Assembly: GCF_030908385.1 (NCBI RefSeq) | Contig: NZ_CP133091.1 | Span: 3,281,501-3,345,500 of the forward strand | Direction of reading: 5' to 3' | Length of the DNA stretch: 64,000 nucleotides | DNA from: Mangrovimonas sp. YM274 | GTDB taxonomy: Bacteria; Bacteroidota; Bacteroidia; Flavobacteriales; Flavobacteriaceae | Shown here: positions 8,546 through 18,208 of the stretch, one piece after another | Numbering within the stretch: position 1 is the stretch's first letter | Layout: the number at the start of each line of letters is the position of its first letter | Notes under the pieces: model-generated | Database searches by the model: none | The model's input: the letters and a program-made list of their open reading frames with translations, nothing else | Told to the model about the DNA's origin: nothing | Position numbers and translations under genes: made by a program

Positions 8546-9571
8546 ATGAGCCCTTTCAAAACCCTTCCATTAGCCCTATGTTTCTTTGTAATTACAGCAT
8601 TTAAAGCAGATGTTACAACAGCTGTTTCCAATGCTGAAACCGCTGCCCAAAAAGACCCACTACCCTCTTGGAATGACGGAGCTGCAAAAAAGGCCATCAT
8701 AGCATTTGTAAGCAATGCCACCAATAGCAAAAGCTCTCAGTTTATTCCTGTAGAAGACCGCATTGCCACTTTTGACAATGACGGGACCCTATGGAGTGAG
8801 CAACCTGCCTATTTTCAACTGTTTTTTGCCATAGATCGTGTAAAAGCCATGGCGAAGGACCATCCTGAATGGAAAAACCAACAACCCTACAAAGCCATTT
8901 TAGAAAATGATATGGAAGCCTTAAAACAAAGTGGCATGAAGGGCATTTTACAAATAGTGGCAACTACCCATACCGGCATGACCACTGATGAGTTTGAAGC
9001 CGTTGTGAAATCCTGGGCCAGTACAGCCAAACATCCTACCAAAAATGTGCCCTACACCGATATGGTATTTCAGCCCATGCTAGAATTATTACACTATTTA
9101 AGAGCCAACCAATTTAAAACCTATATCGTTTCTGGTGGAGGCGTCAACTTTATGAGGGCCTTCTTACCCAGCATTTATGGCATTCCAGAAGAACAAATTA
9201 TAGGAACACGATTTAAAACCGAGTGGATTAATGACAGTGATAAGCCAATCATCAAGGTCTTGCCAGAATTGGAATTTAATGATGATAAAGAAGGAAAACC
9301 ACTGAACATCCAGAAAATCATTGGTAAAAAACCAGTGTTTGCCGCAGGGAATTCCGATGGGGATTTGCAAATGCTGCAATGGACAGCCTCCAACAAACTT
9401 AACAGTTTTATGCTTTATGTACACCATACCGATGCCGACCGCGAATGGGCCTATGACAGAGGGTCGCATATTGGAGGATTGGACAAAGGACTGGATGAAG
9501 CTACCAAACATGGCTGGACCTTAGTGGATATGAAAAAGGACTGGAAAGTGATTTATCCAAGATATCAATAA
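8546..9571 (+). CDS. Secreted HAD-superfamily phosphatase (phosphoserine-phosphatase-like)
   Basis: A 341-residue protein with an N-terminal hydrophobic signal segment (residues ~7-22). HAD motif I is F-D-N-D-G-T-L with nucleophile Asp77 and acid Asp79; motif II is Y-I-V-S-G-G-G (~residue 200); motif IV is G-N-S-D-G-D-L. The helical insertion between motifs I and II places it near SerB-type phosphatases. An exported HAD enzyme beside sulfatases suggests dephosphorylation of an extracytoplasmic substrate, perhaps one that is also sulfated; this is inference. It lies 60 bp before the next sulfatase, probably in the same transcript. Confidence 0.8.
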   Translation: MSPFKTLPLALCFFVITAFKADVTTAVSNAETAAQKDPLPSWNDGAAKKAIIAFVSNATNSKSSQFIPVEDRIATFDNDGTLWSEQPAYFQLFFAIDRVKAMAKDHPEWKNQQPYKAILENDMEALKQSGMKGILQIVATTHTGMTTDEFEAVVKSWASTAKHPTKNVPYTDMVFQPMLELLHYLRANQFKTYIVSGGGVNFMRAFLPSIYGIPEEQIIGTRFKTEWINDSDKPIIKVLPELEFNDDKEGKPLNIQKIIGKKPVFAAGNSDGDLQMLQWTASNKLNSFMLYVHHTDADREWAYDRGSHIGGLDKGLDEATKHGWTLVDMKKDWKVIYPRYQ

Positions 9572-9631
9572 CCAAACATCATCAATCAAAAATGGCTATT
9601 AAATCAATTAGTAATATATAAACCAGAAATT

Positions 9632-11212
9632 ATGAGCAATTTTTTTCGCAAGAAGACCATTCTCCCAATACTGCTCTTACTGCCGCTATTGGGATGGAGC
9701 CAGCAAAAGCCAAATATTTTAGTGATTTGGGGAGATGATGTAGGCTGGCAAAACGTAAGCGCCTATGGTATGGGCACTATGGGCTATACCACGCCCAACA
9801 TTGACAAAATTGGAAATGAAGGCATCAAGTTTACCGACCATTATGCACAGCCTAGCTGTACGGCCGGTAGGGCTTCCTTTATCACAGGACAATACCCAAT
9901 ACGAAGTGGAATGACTACCGTTGGTCAACCTGGTGATGTGCTTGGACTTCAAGCAGCTTCTCCTTGTTTGGCAGAAGTATTGAAAGCCGAAGGTTACGCT
10001 ACGGGACACTTTGGTAAAAACCACTTGGGGGACCGTAACGAACACTTGCCGACAGCCCATGGCTTTGATGAATTTTATGGCAACCTGTATCACTTAAATA
10101 CTCAAGAAGAGGCTGAGCAACGCGATTACCAAAACTTCGCAGAAGCCTATTCAGGCAATTTGGAAGATTATGAAAAGAAATTTGGAACCCGAGGGGTAAT
10201 CCATTCTTGGGCTACCGATAAAATGGACAATACCGAAGATCCTCGTTTTGGTAAAGTGGGCAAACAACGTATTACAGATACAGGACCATTAACCCAAGAG
10301 CGCATGAAGAATTTTGATGCAGGGGAAGTGATCCCTAAAGCAGAAGACTTTATGAAGCGTGCCAAAGCCGATGGCAAACCATTTTTTGTGTGGTTGAACA
10401 CTTCCAGAATGCACCTATACACCCGTTTAAATGACGAATGGCGCTATGCTGCTGAAAAATACACTTCAGAGGCTGACCTTTACGGTAGTGGGATGTTACA
10501 ACATGATCATGACGTAGGCTTGGTTCTAGATTTTTTAAAAGCCAACGGCATGGACCAAAACACCATTATTTGGTATTCTACCGATAATGGTCCAGAACAC
10601 AATTCATGGCCACATGGAGGCACCACCCCTTTTCGAGGCGAAAAAATGGGAACCACCGAAGGAGGTGTAAGAGTACCAAGTATGGTTATGTGGCCTGGCG
10701 TACTAAAACCAGGTCAAGTTTTAAATGGTATCCAAGCCCATATGGACATGTTTACTTCTTTGGCTGCTGCTGCCGGAGTACCAAATGCTGCCGAACGCAT
10801 GATGAAAGAGAAAAAACAATACATCGATGGGGTTAACAACCTGCCGTATTGGAAAGGACAAAGTGAAAAATCGGCGCGGGATATGTTCTACTATTACTAC
10901 GAAAGTAATTTGAATGCCGTGAGGATGGGCCCTTGGAAATTCCACTTTATTTATAAGGAAACTTACTATGGTACAGCTGAAGCAAGAACAGCTCCATTAA
11001 TTTTTAACTTGAGGATGGACCCTTTTGAAAGCTATGATACCGAGGATGCCTATGGGCACCTTATGCAAAAGGTTTCCTGGTTGATGGCCCCAATGGGAGA
11101 ACAGATGAACGCTCATATTAAAACCTTGATGGACTATCCGCCTGTTCAAGGCGGTAAGAGTTTTGACATGTCTTCTGTAATGGATAATGTCGTCAAGAAA
11201 GGACGTGATTAG
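9632..11212 (+). CDS. Secreted arylsulfatase (CTAGR active-site motif)
   Basis: A 526-residue protein with signal peptide (K-K-T-I-L-P-I-L core, cleavage at W-S-Q). Sulfatase landmarks: G-D-D-V-G-W near residue 33; Cys76-T-A-G-Arg80 followed by [23 protein letters not shown]-x-A-x-R can be matured to formylglycine by anSME- or FGE-type enzymes, neither of which is in this window. The sequence is close to the next gene along its whole length, a tandem paralogue. The substrate cannot be read from sequence; no sugar-binding or glycosidase partner is nearby. Confidence 0.9.
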   Translation: MSNFFRKKTILPILLLLPLLGWSQQKPNILVIWGDDVGWQNVSAYGMGTMGYTTPNIDKIGNEGIKFTDHYAQPSCTAGRASFITGQYPIRSGMTTVGQPGDVLGLQAASPCLAEVLKAEGYATGHFGKNHLGDRNEHLPTAHGFDEFYGNLYHLNTQEEAEQRDYQNFAEAYSGNLEDYEKKFGTRGVIHSWATDKMDNTEDPRFGKVGKQRITDTGPLTQERMKNFDAGEVIPKAEDFMKRAKADGKPFFVWLNTSRMHLYTRLNDEWRYAAEKYTSEADLYGSGMLQHDHDVGLVLDFLKANGMDQNTIIWYSTDNGPEHNSWPHGGTTPFRGEKMGTTEGGVRVPSMVMWPGVLKPGQVLNGIQAHMDMFTSLAAAAGVPNAAERMMKEKKQYIDGVNNLPYWKGQSEKSARDMFYYYYESNLNAVRMGPWKFHFIYKETYYGTAEARTAPLIFNLRMDPFESYDTEDAYGHLMQKVSWLMAPMGEQMNAHIKTLMDYPPVQGGKSFDMSSVMDNVVKKGRD

Positions 11213-11253
11213 TTCTTCGTTTATAAAAAAACTATGCTAAAACAAATGGCCAT

Positions 11254-11286
11254 AAGGCAACCTCCAAAATACACAGAGGTTGCCTT
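11254..11286 (+). promoter_or_regulatory. Perfect 11-bp intercistronic hairpin without U tract
   Basis: AAGGCAACCTC (11254-11264) pairs with GAGGTTGCCTT (11276-11286) across an 11-nt loop. It is followed by AAAGGCCTAAAA, not a T run, so it is a poor intrinsic terminator. More likely an mRNA-stability or partial-attenuation element between the two sulfatase genes. Confidence 0.5.
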
Positions 11287-11311
11287 AAAGGCCTAAAAAA
11301 AACAAAACATC

Positions 11312-12862
11312 ATGATCATTTTTTCAAAAAAGAGGACCATACTTTCAATACTGCTTGCACTGCCGTTATTGGGATGGTGTCAACAAAAACCAAACATTTT
11401 AATCATTTTTCCTGACGATGTTGGCTGGAGTAATGTTAGTGCATATGGCAACGGAGTAATGGGTTATAACACTCCTAATATTGACCGAATAGCACAAAAC
11501 GGCATCATGTTTACTGAACACTATGCACAACCATCATGTACAGCAGGTCGCGCAGCTCTTATTACTGGCCAATATCCAATTCGCAGCGGTATGACCACCG
11601 TTGGGCGACCAGGTGCCGAATTAGGATTAAAAAAAGAATCTCCCACATTGGCCGAAGTTCTAAAAGGACAAGGATACGCTACAGGTCAATTTGGAAAAAA
11701 TCATTTAGGGGACAGAAATGAGCACCTACCAACTGTGCATGGATTTGACGAATTCTTTGGGAACCTTTATCACCTCAATACACAGGAAGAATACCAACAA
11801 ATGGATTATCCTCAGAATCCCGAATATTTCAAAAACCATGGTACGAGAGGTGTACTACACACATGGGCAACAAATGTGGATGACAATACCGTTGATCCGA
11901 GGTTTGGTAAAATAGGCAAACAAAAAATTGAGGATACGGGGCAGTTATCAAGGGAAAGGATGGAAACAGTTGACGAAGAATTCAAGGTAGCTATGATGGA
12001 TTTTATTAAAAGATCCCAGAAAGACAACAAGCCTTTTTTTGCTTGGTTTAATCCCAGTAGAATGCACATGTTTACCCGATTAAAAAAGGAGAGTCGTTAT
12101 TTAGCTTTACCATATACTACAGAACATGATTTTTATGGTAGTGGAATGATCGAACACGATATGATGGTTGGCGATATTTTGGACGAATTGGAAAAAATGG
12201 GACTGCTTGAAAACACAATTGTAATTTATTCTACGGATAATGGCCCAGAGCATAGCGCAAGAACACATGGAGGAACAACCCCTTTTAGAGGAGAAAAAAT
12301 GACTACATATGAGGGAGGTGTAAGAGTTCCTACCTTGGTTATGTGGAAAAAACAAATTGAAGGAGGTAGAAGGTTACAAGGCATCCAGGCTCATATGGAC
12401 CTATTCACCACATTAGCTGCAGCTGCTGGTGTTCCAGATGTCGCTCAAAAAATGAAAAACGAGCGAAATCAATATATAGATGGGGTAAACAACCTTGACT
12501 ATTGGTTGGGAAAATCTGACAAAAGTAATCGTAATAATTTCATCTACTATCATGAATCAGACATTCGTGCGGTTCGAATAGATCAATGGAAAATGCATTT
12601 TCAAACTAGTGAGAACTATTACGCTCCTTATGTCAAGCAAAAATTCCCTACTATGTACAATATTCACTTTGACCCTTATGAAAGTTTTGACAATTTGACT
12701 GACCAATCAGACATGTTGCAGCGCAAGCAATTCATTAATGAGCCTATGCAGGAATTACTTGCTGAACACATTGAGTCATTAGTTAAATACCCACCAGTTC
12801 AAGAGGCTACAAGTTTTGACTTTTCGGAGATAATAAAACAATTACAGGCAGGAAAAGAATAG
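11312..12862 (+). CDS. Secreted arylsulfatase, tandem paralogue (CTAGR motif)
   Basis: A 516-residue protein with a signal peptide nearly the same as its neighbour (L-L-G-W-C-Q). Conserved positions: P-D-D-V-G-W, Cys76-T-A-G-Arg80, [16 protein letters not shown]. Identity to the 9632 protein is high in the N-terminal catalytic half and lower in the C-terminal 150 residues, where substrate selectivity usually lies. The gene is visibly more A+T rich in codon choice than the paralogue, so it may not be a simple recent duplication. Same strand as the neighbours; 61 bp before the next gene. Confidence 0.9.
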   Translation: MIIFSKKRTILSILLALPLLGWCQQKPNILIIFPDDVGWSNVSAYGNGVMGYNTPNIDRIAQNGIMFTEHYAQPSCTAGRAALITGQYPIRSGMTTVGRPGAELGLKKESPTLAEVLKGQGYATGQFGKNHLGDRNEHLPTVHGFDEFFGNLYHLNTQEEYQQMDYPQNPEYFKNHGTRGVLHTWATNVDDNTVDPRFGKIGKQKIEDTGQLSRERMETVDEEFKVAMMDFIKRSQKDNKPFFAWFNPSRMHMFTRLKKESRYLALPYTTEHDFYGSGMIEHDMMVGDILDELEKMGLLENTIVIYSTDNGPEHSARTHGGTTPFRGEKMTTYEGGVRVPTLVMWKKQIEGGRRLQGIQAHMDLFTTLAAAAGVPDVAQKMKNERNQYIDGVNNLDYWLGKSDKSNRNNFIYYHESDIRAVRIDQWKMHFQTSENYYAPYVKQKFPTMYNIHFDPYESFDNLTDQSDMLQRKQFINEPMQELLAEHIESLVKYPPVQEATSFDFSEIIKQLQAGKE

Positions 12863-12923
12863 CGCTATTAATTTTAGACCTAAAAGTCAAGTTTGATACA
12901 AGTTTGTAAAAAACCAAAACCTT

Positions 12924-13742
12924 ATGAAACAGTTTTATAGAATAGGATATCTTTTACTATTGTTATTGTCAATAAGTGTCACCGCCCAAGAAGCTAAAGC
13001 CCCAGCTTCAACAGGCGGTCCTTCTGCTGAAGATTTGGCCAAACAATTGGCCAATCCAGTAGCCAATCTTATTAGTGTGCCTTTTCAAAATAACTTCGAG
13101 TTCAATGTGGGCCCGAATGAGGGATTTCGATACAACCTTAACATTCAACCTGTATTGCCATTTACCCTCAATGAAGATTGGAACCTTATTAGTAGAACCA
13201 TCGTCCCTTTTATCACCCAAAATGACGTGTTTTATGATGGTAGCTGTGCCAATGGTGTGGGAGACATTGCCCAAAGCTTTTTCTTTTCTCCCAAAGCTCC
13301 AACTAAAGGGGGGCTTATTTGGGGAGCAGGTCCTATATTCCTATTGAATACGGCTATGGAAGATGCCTTTGGCGCCAATACTTGGGCAGTAGGACCCAGT
13401 GCCGTAGCCCTAAAACTTAATGGCCAACTTACTTATGGAGCATTAGCAAACCACATGTGGTCCTATGCTGGTAAGGGTGAAGATATTAGCGCTACTTTTC
13501 TCCAACCATTTTTTACCTATGCCACGCCTAATGGAGCTTCATATACGATAGCCTCAGAAAACACCCAAAGTTGGCTCAATGATAAATTTGGAGGGTTTAT
13601 AGGTGTGTATTATGCCAAAGTGGTACAGATATCCAAACAGACAGTACAACTGGGAGGCGGCCCAAAAGTTTATTATGGCAATAACCCTTTGAATCCAGAA
13701 TTTGGGTTTCGGGCTAACGTCATTTTATTATTCCCTAAATAA
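12924..13742 (+). CDS. Outer-membrane transporter-like protein (neuromedin-U/MetA-type)
   Basis: A 272-residue protein with signal peptide ending V-T-A-Q-E. The N-terminus L-A-K-Q-L-A-N-P-V-A-N-L-I-S-V-P-F-Q, then I-Q-P-V-L-P and S-R-T-I-V-P, are landmarks of a barrel family often labelled neuromedin U or transporter, related to the MetA phenol-degradation pathway proteins. Predicted as a 10-12-stranded outer-membrane barrel. From family experience it often accompanies arylsulfatase genes; a role in substrate entry for the island is inference. Confidence 0.75.
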   Translation: MKQFYRIGYLLLLLLSISVTAQEAKAPASTGGPSAEDLAKQLANPVANLISVPFQNNFEFNVGPNEGFRYNLNIQPVLPFTLNEDWNLISRTIVPFITQNDVFYDGSCANGVGDIAQSFFFSPKAPTKGGLIWGAGPIFLLNTAMEDAFGANTWAVGPSAVALKLNGQLTYGALANHMWSYAGKGEDISATFLQPFFTYATPNGASYTIASENTQSWLNDKFGGFIGVYYAKVVQISKQTVQLGGGPKVYYGNNPLNPEFGFRANVILLFPK

Positions 13743-13755
13743 ACAACATACAACA

Positions 13756-13947
13756 ATGAAACAGATCCTTACATACATTATCATTTTCTTTGTGTTTGGG
13801 TCTTTACATGCCCAAGAAGAACCTGATTTAATGGGCTTGGATAGTACAGTGGATTCTACAAGTCAAATTATGTACAATGACCATACAGTAAGCTACCCCA
13901 ATTGTAGTTTGGACAAGATTGGCCCTTATAGCAAGTGGCATATTTAA
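13756..13947 (+). pseudogene. Truncated duplicate of the outer-membrane protein gene at 17284
   Basis: This 63-codon frame starts 13 bp after the preceding stop, with M-K-Q-I-L signal peptide then H-A-Q-E-E-P-D-L-M-G-L-D-S-T. It matches the first ~50 residues of the 295-residue protein at 17284-18171, including 55 identical bases (13793-13847 and 17321-17375), then diverges and stops in place of the barrel. It is best read as the severed 5' end of an ancestral copy. Confidence 0.75.
13793..13847 (+). repeat. 55-bp direct repeat, copy 1
   Basis: Identical to 17321-17375. It covers the end of the signal peptide and the D-L-M-G-L-D-S-T segment of the truncated gene. The two copies bracket about 3.5 kb that carries the BamA-like and amidohydrolase genes. 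Confidence 0.9.
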
Positions 13948-13966
13948 CATTTACTTATCTCTAAAA

Positions 13967-14065
13967 ATGAAAGGCCTTCACAAAAACTTGGATAAAATTT
14001 CCAAAGAGGTAAAAGATAAATACGAAGAAGTAAATAAAATGGTACAATCGGAACTTAGAAAGTAA
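13967..14065 (+). CDS. Possible 32-residue charged peptide, uncertain
   Basis: The ATG frame encodes a lysine/glutamate-rich amphipathic helix (K-I-S-K-E-V-K-D-K-Y-E-E-V-N-K) ending at TAA 14063-14065, 22 bp before the next gene. No signal peptide and no recognised family. It could be a real small protein, the tail of a gene eroded by the rearrangement here, or chance. Confidence 0.3.
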   Translation: MKGLHKNLDKISKEVKDKYEEVNKMVQSELRK

Positions 14066-14087
14066 ATTAACCCAAAAGCTTGAAACC

Positions 14088-15311
14088 ATGAAACAAAAAT
14101 TATTAATCATCCTATTATTTACATTCTTGGGAAATATTTATGGACAGAACAATAATGACACCCCAAATTCGAAGGATAATAAAAAAATAAAAATCATTTG
14201 GCTTCCTGTTTTGGCTTCCAATCCTGCCAACGGATTTATGTTTGGTGTCGCACCTTCATCCAACTGGCTTATAGGACCAGCAGAAACCACCAGCTATTCG
14301 TCCGCATTGGGGACTTTGATTTACACTACTAAAAAACAATTTTTATTTTTTCTAAAGGGCTCTGTGTATTTTAAAGACAACAAAAGCATTTTAATGCAGG
14401 ACGTGCGATACTTTAAAACCTCACAACCAACCTATGGCCTGGGGACTGGAGATGGATCTAACACCTTAGCGAGTGACGGTTTTGAATATGAAGACGGTAA
14501 TTACAGTGCAGGGATAGACGAAGCTCAAATGATGAAATTCAACTTTTTCAGGCTTTACGAGACTTATTTTAAACGTGTAAATGACAAAGGTTTTTATCTA
14601 GGATTGGGATATCATTTGGATATTCATTCAAATATAGAAGACGAATTGTTAGATCAAGAATCAGATCCGCAGGTAATCACTAGCCACTATGCCTATTCAC
14701 TTAAATACGGTTTTAATCCTGAAAAATATACGCTCTCAGGGGTTTCTGCAAACGCCCTTTACGACACGCGCGACAATACTGTAAGTCCGTACAAAGGCAT
14801 GTATGGTTTGGTTACTCTAAAAGTTAACCCAAAATGGTTAGGGAGCTCCAAAAGCTCAAGTACTCTTTGGACAGAATATCGCACTTATTTCAATTTAAAG
14901 AAAGAAAGGCCAAGAAATTTACTTGCCGTTTGGGCCTACGGAAATTTTCTGCTTGGAGGCGATTTACCTTATATGGATTTACCTGCTTTGGGATGGGACC
15001 AGTTTGGGCGTTCGGGTAGAGCTTATCCCCAAGGTAGATTTAGAGGGCAATCTATAGTATATACAGAGGCTGAATGGCGATTTCCTCTTCAAAGGGAAAA
15101 AGAAAGATGGGGAGGCGTTCTGTTCTTGAACGGCACTTCGGCCACAAATAAAGATGCAGATATCAATATGTTTGAAAACATAAATACTGGTTATGGACTG
15201 GGTGTTAGATTTATGTTAAACGAAAAATCTAGAACCAATATCTGTTTAGATTACGGCTTCGGAAACAATGGTGCACATGGATTTTATTTAAGTGTGAATG
15301 AAGTCTTTTAA
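14088..15311 (+). CDS. BamA/TamA-type outer-membrane barrel protein without POTRA domains
   Basis: A 407-residue protein with signal peptide ending I-Y-G-Q. The family features are W-L-P-V-L-A-S-N-P-A-N-G-F-M-F-G-V, characteristic of stand-alone D15/Omp85 barrels, S-A-N-A-L-Y-D-T-R-D-N-T, and a barrel end with G-R-F-R-G-Q followed by a terminal N-E-V-F. There is no room for POTRA repeats, so it is the short barrel type and not the BAM core subunit. It lies inside the segment bracketed by the 55-bp direct repeats and is followed after 33 bp by the amidohydrolase, suggesting a two-gene unit. Confidence 0.8.
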   Translation: MKQKLLIILLFTFLGNIYGQNNNDTPNSKDNKKIKIIWLPVLASNPANGFMFGVAPSSNWLIGPAETTSYSSALGTLIYTTKKQFLFFLKGSVYFKDNKSILMQDVRYFKTSQPTYGLGTGDGSNTLASDGFEYEDGNYSAGIDEAQMMKFNFFRLYETYFKRVNDKGFYLGLGYHLDIHSNIEDELLDQESDPQVITSHYAYSLKYGFNPEKYTLSGVSANALYDTRDNTVSPYKGMYGLVTLKVNPKWLGSSKSSSTLWTEYRTYFNLKKERPRNLLAVWAYGNFLLGGDLPYMDLPALGWDQFGRSGRAYPQGRFRGQSIVYTEAEWRFPLQREKERWGGVLFLNGTSATNKDADINMFENINTGYGLGVRFMLNEKSRTNICLDYGFGNNGAHGFYLSVNEVF

Positions 15312-15344
15312 TTAAACACAAACTACAACCTAAATACTATAAGA

Positions 15345-17087
15345 ATGAAAAGACTAGCACTAATTTCCCTTACGACGGTATTATTAATTACTTCCTGTCA
15401 AGATAAAAAACAAAAGGTGACGCCTGTTGCGGAACCCTATCTGCTAAAGCAAACCATATATTATGGTGGAGACATTTTAACCATGGAAGGCGATGAACCA
15501 CAATATGCAGAAGCTGTAGTACAACGCGAAGGCAAAATTGTTTTTGTAGGCACCAAAGAGGAGGCCTTAAAACAATTTAAAGGAAAGGCAGAAGAAGTTG
15601 ATCTTCAAGGCAAAACTTTACTTCCTGCATTTTTAGATGGCCATGGGCATTTTTACAATGTAGGTTTTACAGCCATGTGTGCCAATATATTGCCACCACC
15701 CGATGGTCCTGGTGCAGACTTTAATTCTGTAGTGGAAACATTAAATGAATACAAGGAAACAGAAACTGGCAAATATGTTTTGGACAAATTGGGGTGGATC
15801 CTTGGTAACGGTTACGATGATTCCCAATTAACAGAAAAAGACCATCCGAAAGCTTCCGATTTAGATAAAGTAAGTACAGATATTCCTGTTATAATTATTC
15901 ATCAATCAGGGCATTTAGGAGCAGTTAATAGCAAAGCATTAGAGGTTATGGGCTTTACTTCTGCAACCAAAGACCCGGAGGGAGGTGTAATTAGAAGGGA
16001 TAAAACTGGAAACCCCAATGGTGTATTGGAAGAAGGTGCGTTATTTAAGGTTGTGTTTCCCATTTTGGCCAAAGTAGATGATGATATGGCAGCCAAATGT
16101 ATTAAGCAAGGTCAAGACGAATATGCAAAAAAAGGCTATTTAACAGCTCAAGATGGAAGAACAACCGTAGAACAGTTAGCGGCCTTAAGAAAAGCTGCAG
16201 ATGCAAATGCCTATTATATTGATGTAGTTGCCTATCCCGATATAACTTTGGGGACCGAACAAGTTACCGAAGGAAATTATACCCCAACACACCAATATAA
16301 AAATAAGTTTAGATTAGGAGGCGTAAAGCTAACTTTAGATGGATCGCCACAGGGTAAAACCGCTTGGCTTACCAAGTGTTATCATGTAAATCCTGAAGGT
16401 AGAACAGGATGTTATGTTGGATATCCTATCATGGACGATGATAAAGCTACGGAGTATGTAAAAACAGCCTTTAAAAATAAATGGCAAATCTTGTGTCATA
16501 CCAATGGGGATGCTGCTATTGACCAATATATAAAAGCGGTAACTGCCGCTGAAGAAGAATATGGTTATGATGATCATCGCACTGTTATGGTTCATGGTCA
16601 AACTTTACGTAAAGATCAAATTCCTAAGTTGGTGGAATTAAGTATACTTCCTTCTTTATTTCCTATGCATACATTTTATTGGGGAGATTGGCATGTAGAG
16701 TCTGTATTAGGAGAACCAAGAGCCGATTATATTTCTCCTTGTAGAGATGTTATTGATGCAGGATTAACCATTACTTCACACCATGATGCTCCGGTAACCT
16801 TCCCGAACTCGATGCGCGTACTCGATGCCACGGTCAATCGCGTTACACGAAGTGGAAAAATATTAGGGCCAGACCAGAGAATTACAACTTACGAAGGTTT
16901 AAAAACGTTAACCGATTGGGCCGCCTACCAGTATTTTGAAGAAAATAGAAAAGGAACCTTGTCTGAAGGAAAACTTGCCGATTTTGTTATTCTGGATAAA
17001 AATCCGCTAAAAATAGATCCGTTAAAAATTAACACTATTGAAATTCTAGAATCTATAAAAGAAGGAAAATCTGTTTATAAGAAATAA
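15345..17087 (+). CDS. Amidohydrolase family lipoprotein (YtcJ-like, Amidohydro_3)
   Basis: A 580-residue protein with lipobox L-I-T-S-C (Cys ~19), so probably anchored on the periplasmic side. It matches the metal-dependent amidohydrolase type: beta-sandwich start with Y-G-G-D-I-L-T-M, metal motif L-D-G-H-G-H-F (~residue 99), S-G-H-L-G-A-V-N-S-K-A-L, C-H-T-N-G-D-A-A-I-D, V-M-V-H-G-Q, T-S-H-H-D-A-P-V, and closing G-K-L-A-D-F-V-I-L-D-K-N-P. The family hydrolyses N-substituted formamides and related amides; the substrate is unknown here. Second gene of the repeat-bracketed segment; codon choice is A/T-rich compared with its flanks. Confidence 0.85.
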   Translation: MKRLALISLTTVLLITSCQDKKQKVTPVAEPYLLKQTIYYGGDILTMEGDEPQYAEAVVQREGKIVFVGTKEEALKQFKGKAEEVDLQGKTLLPAFLDGHGHFYNVGFTAMCANILPPPDGPGADFNSVVETLNEYKETETGKYVLDKLGWILGNGYDDSQLTEKDHPKASDLDKVSTDIPVIIIHQSGHLGAVNSKALEVMGFTSATKDPEGGVIRRDKTGNPNGVLEEGALFKVVFPILAKVDDDMAAKCIKQGQDEYAKKGYLTAQDGRTTVEQLAALRKAADANAYYIDVVAYPDITLGTEQVTEGNYTPTHQYKNKFRLGGVKLTLDGSPQGKTAWLTKCYHVNPEGRTGCYVGYPIMDDDKATEYVKTAFKNKWQILCHTNGDAAIDQYIKAVTAAEEEYGYDDHRTVMVHGQTLRKDQIPKLVELSILPSLFPMHTFYWGDWHVESVLGEPRADYISPCRDVIDAGLTITSHHDAPVTFPNSMRVLDATVNRVTRSGKILGPDQRITTYEGLKTLTDWAAYQYFEENRKGTLSEGKLADFVILDKNPLKIDPLKINTIEILESIKEGKSVYKK

Positions 17088-17283
17088 TAAACCTCGATAC
17101 TTGCTACCGTCTATTCAGTAGTAGGTGTTATTGAATAATAATGAAACGATATTCTCACATAGCCCATATTTATGTATATTTTTTTACCAATAGTAGTCAT
17201 TTCAAGGGGGACGCCCTAACCTCAACATGGCATTTAGTTAAATATTTAACCAAGCAATTGCTTACCCCTTAACAAAAAAACTT

Positions 17284-18171
17284 ATGAAACAGACCCTCAT
17301 AAATGTTGTCATTATCTTAATGTTTGGGTCTTTACATGCCCAAGAAGAACCTGATTTAATGGGCTTGGATAGTACGGTTGATTCCACTGGTCAAACTATC
17401 TATACTGACAATACCGTAAGGTATCCAGATTGGAGATTGAAACGTTTTAAGATTTCTGCTGGCTTGTTTTTTCCTTTGAACGATACCGAAGTTAGAGTGG
17501 GCAGCACCAATTTTGATGACTTTGGAACCACCATTAATTTGGAAGACGATCTAGGCTTTGATAAAACTACCTTTTCCTTCTATGCCAATGCCGAATGGCG
17601 TATTTCCAGACGCTCTAGATTAGCTTTGGATTTCTTCTATTTAAACCGAAAATCGACCTATACTCTAGACAGAGAAATTGAATTTGGCGACAATGTATAT
17701 CCCATAGATGCCAATTTGGAAGCCTATTTCAATATGAACATATATAGACTGTATTACAGTTATACTATCTTTGCCAAACCCAAATATGAAATTGGCGCCT
17801 TGATTGGTGCCCATGTGTTGTTTACCGATGTGGGCATTAGGGCCAATTCCGGAAATCTGGAAGCTGAGCTCAATGACAGTTTTGATTTTATAGCCCCCGT
17901 ACCAGACATTGGAATTTGGTTTGACATCCTACTTTCACGTCGGTTTTCCGTATATGCCAATATCAATTATTTGGGCTTGACCATAGATAATATTAAGGGA
18001 CGAATTTTCAGCTCAAATGTCACTCTAGCCTATAAATTATACAAAGGTTTGAGTTTAAAGGCAGGCTATACTGGCTTAGACATAAAAGTGGAAACTACCA
18101 GGAAACATTTAGACGGCTACTTTAAATGGGGATACAATGGCCCCACCCTTACGGCTAATTTTGCTTTTTAG
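17284..18171 (+). CDS. Outer-membrane beta-barrel protein
   Basis: A 295-residue protein with signal peptide ending L-H-A-Q. After a ~40-residue linker it shows repeated amphipathic strands (F-S-F-Y-A-N-A-E-W-R, R-L-A-L-D-F-F-Y, I-Y-R-L-Y-Y-S-Y) and ends T-A-N-F-A-F, a typical barrel terminus. No enzymatic motif is visible. Its 5' end is duplicated at 13756, which implies the ancestral order was transporter-like gene, this gene, then porin. It lies 37 bp before the porin start and is probably co-transcribed with it. Confidence 0.75.
   Translation: MKQTLINVVIILMFGSLHAQEEPDLMGLDSTVDSTGQTIYTDNTVRYPDWRLKRFKISAGLFFPLNDTEVRVGSTNFDDFGTTINLEDDLGFDKTTFSFYANAEWRISRRSRLALDFFYLNRKSTYTLDREIEFGDNVYPIDANLEAYFNMNIYRLYYSYTIFAKPKYEIGALIGAHVLFTDVGIRANSGNLEAELNDSFDFIAPVPDIGIWFDILLSRRFSVYANINYLGLTIDNIKGRIFSSNVTLAYKLYKGLSLKAGYTGLDIKVETTRKHLDGYFKWGYNGPTLTANFAF
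17321..17375 (+). repeat. 55-bp direct repeat, copy 2
   Basis: Identical to 13793-13847, here inside the intact outer-membrane protein gene. Confidence 0.9.
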
Positions 18172-18208
18172 TCCTCCTAATTTCCTAAAACAAACAGACC
18201 TGAAAAGA

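Noticed and set aside
9164-9511. 115-codon minus-strand frame
   Set aside because: Lies entirely within the HAD phosphatase gene; Phe/Ile-rich antisense artefact.
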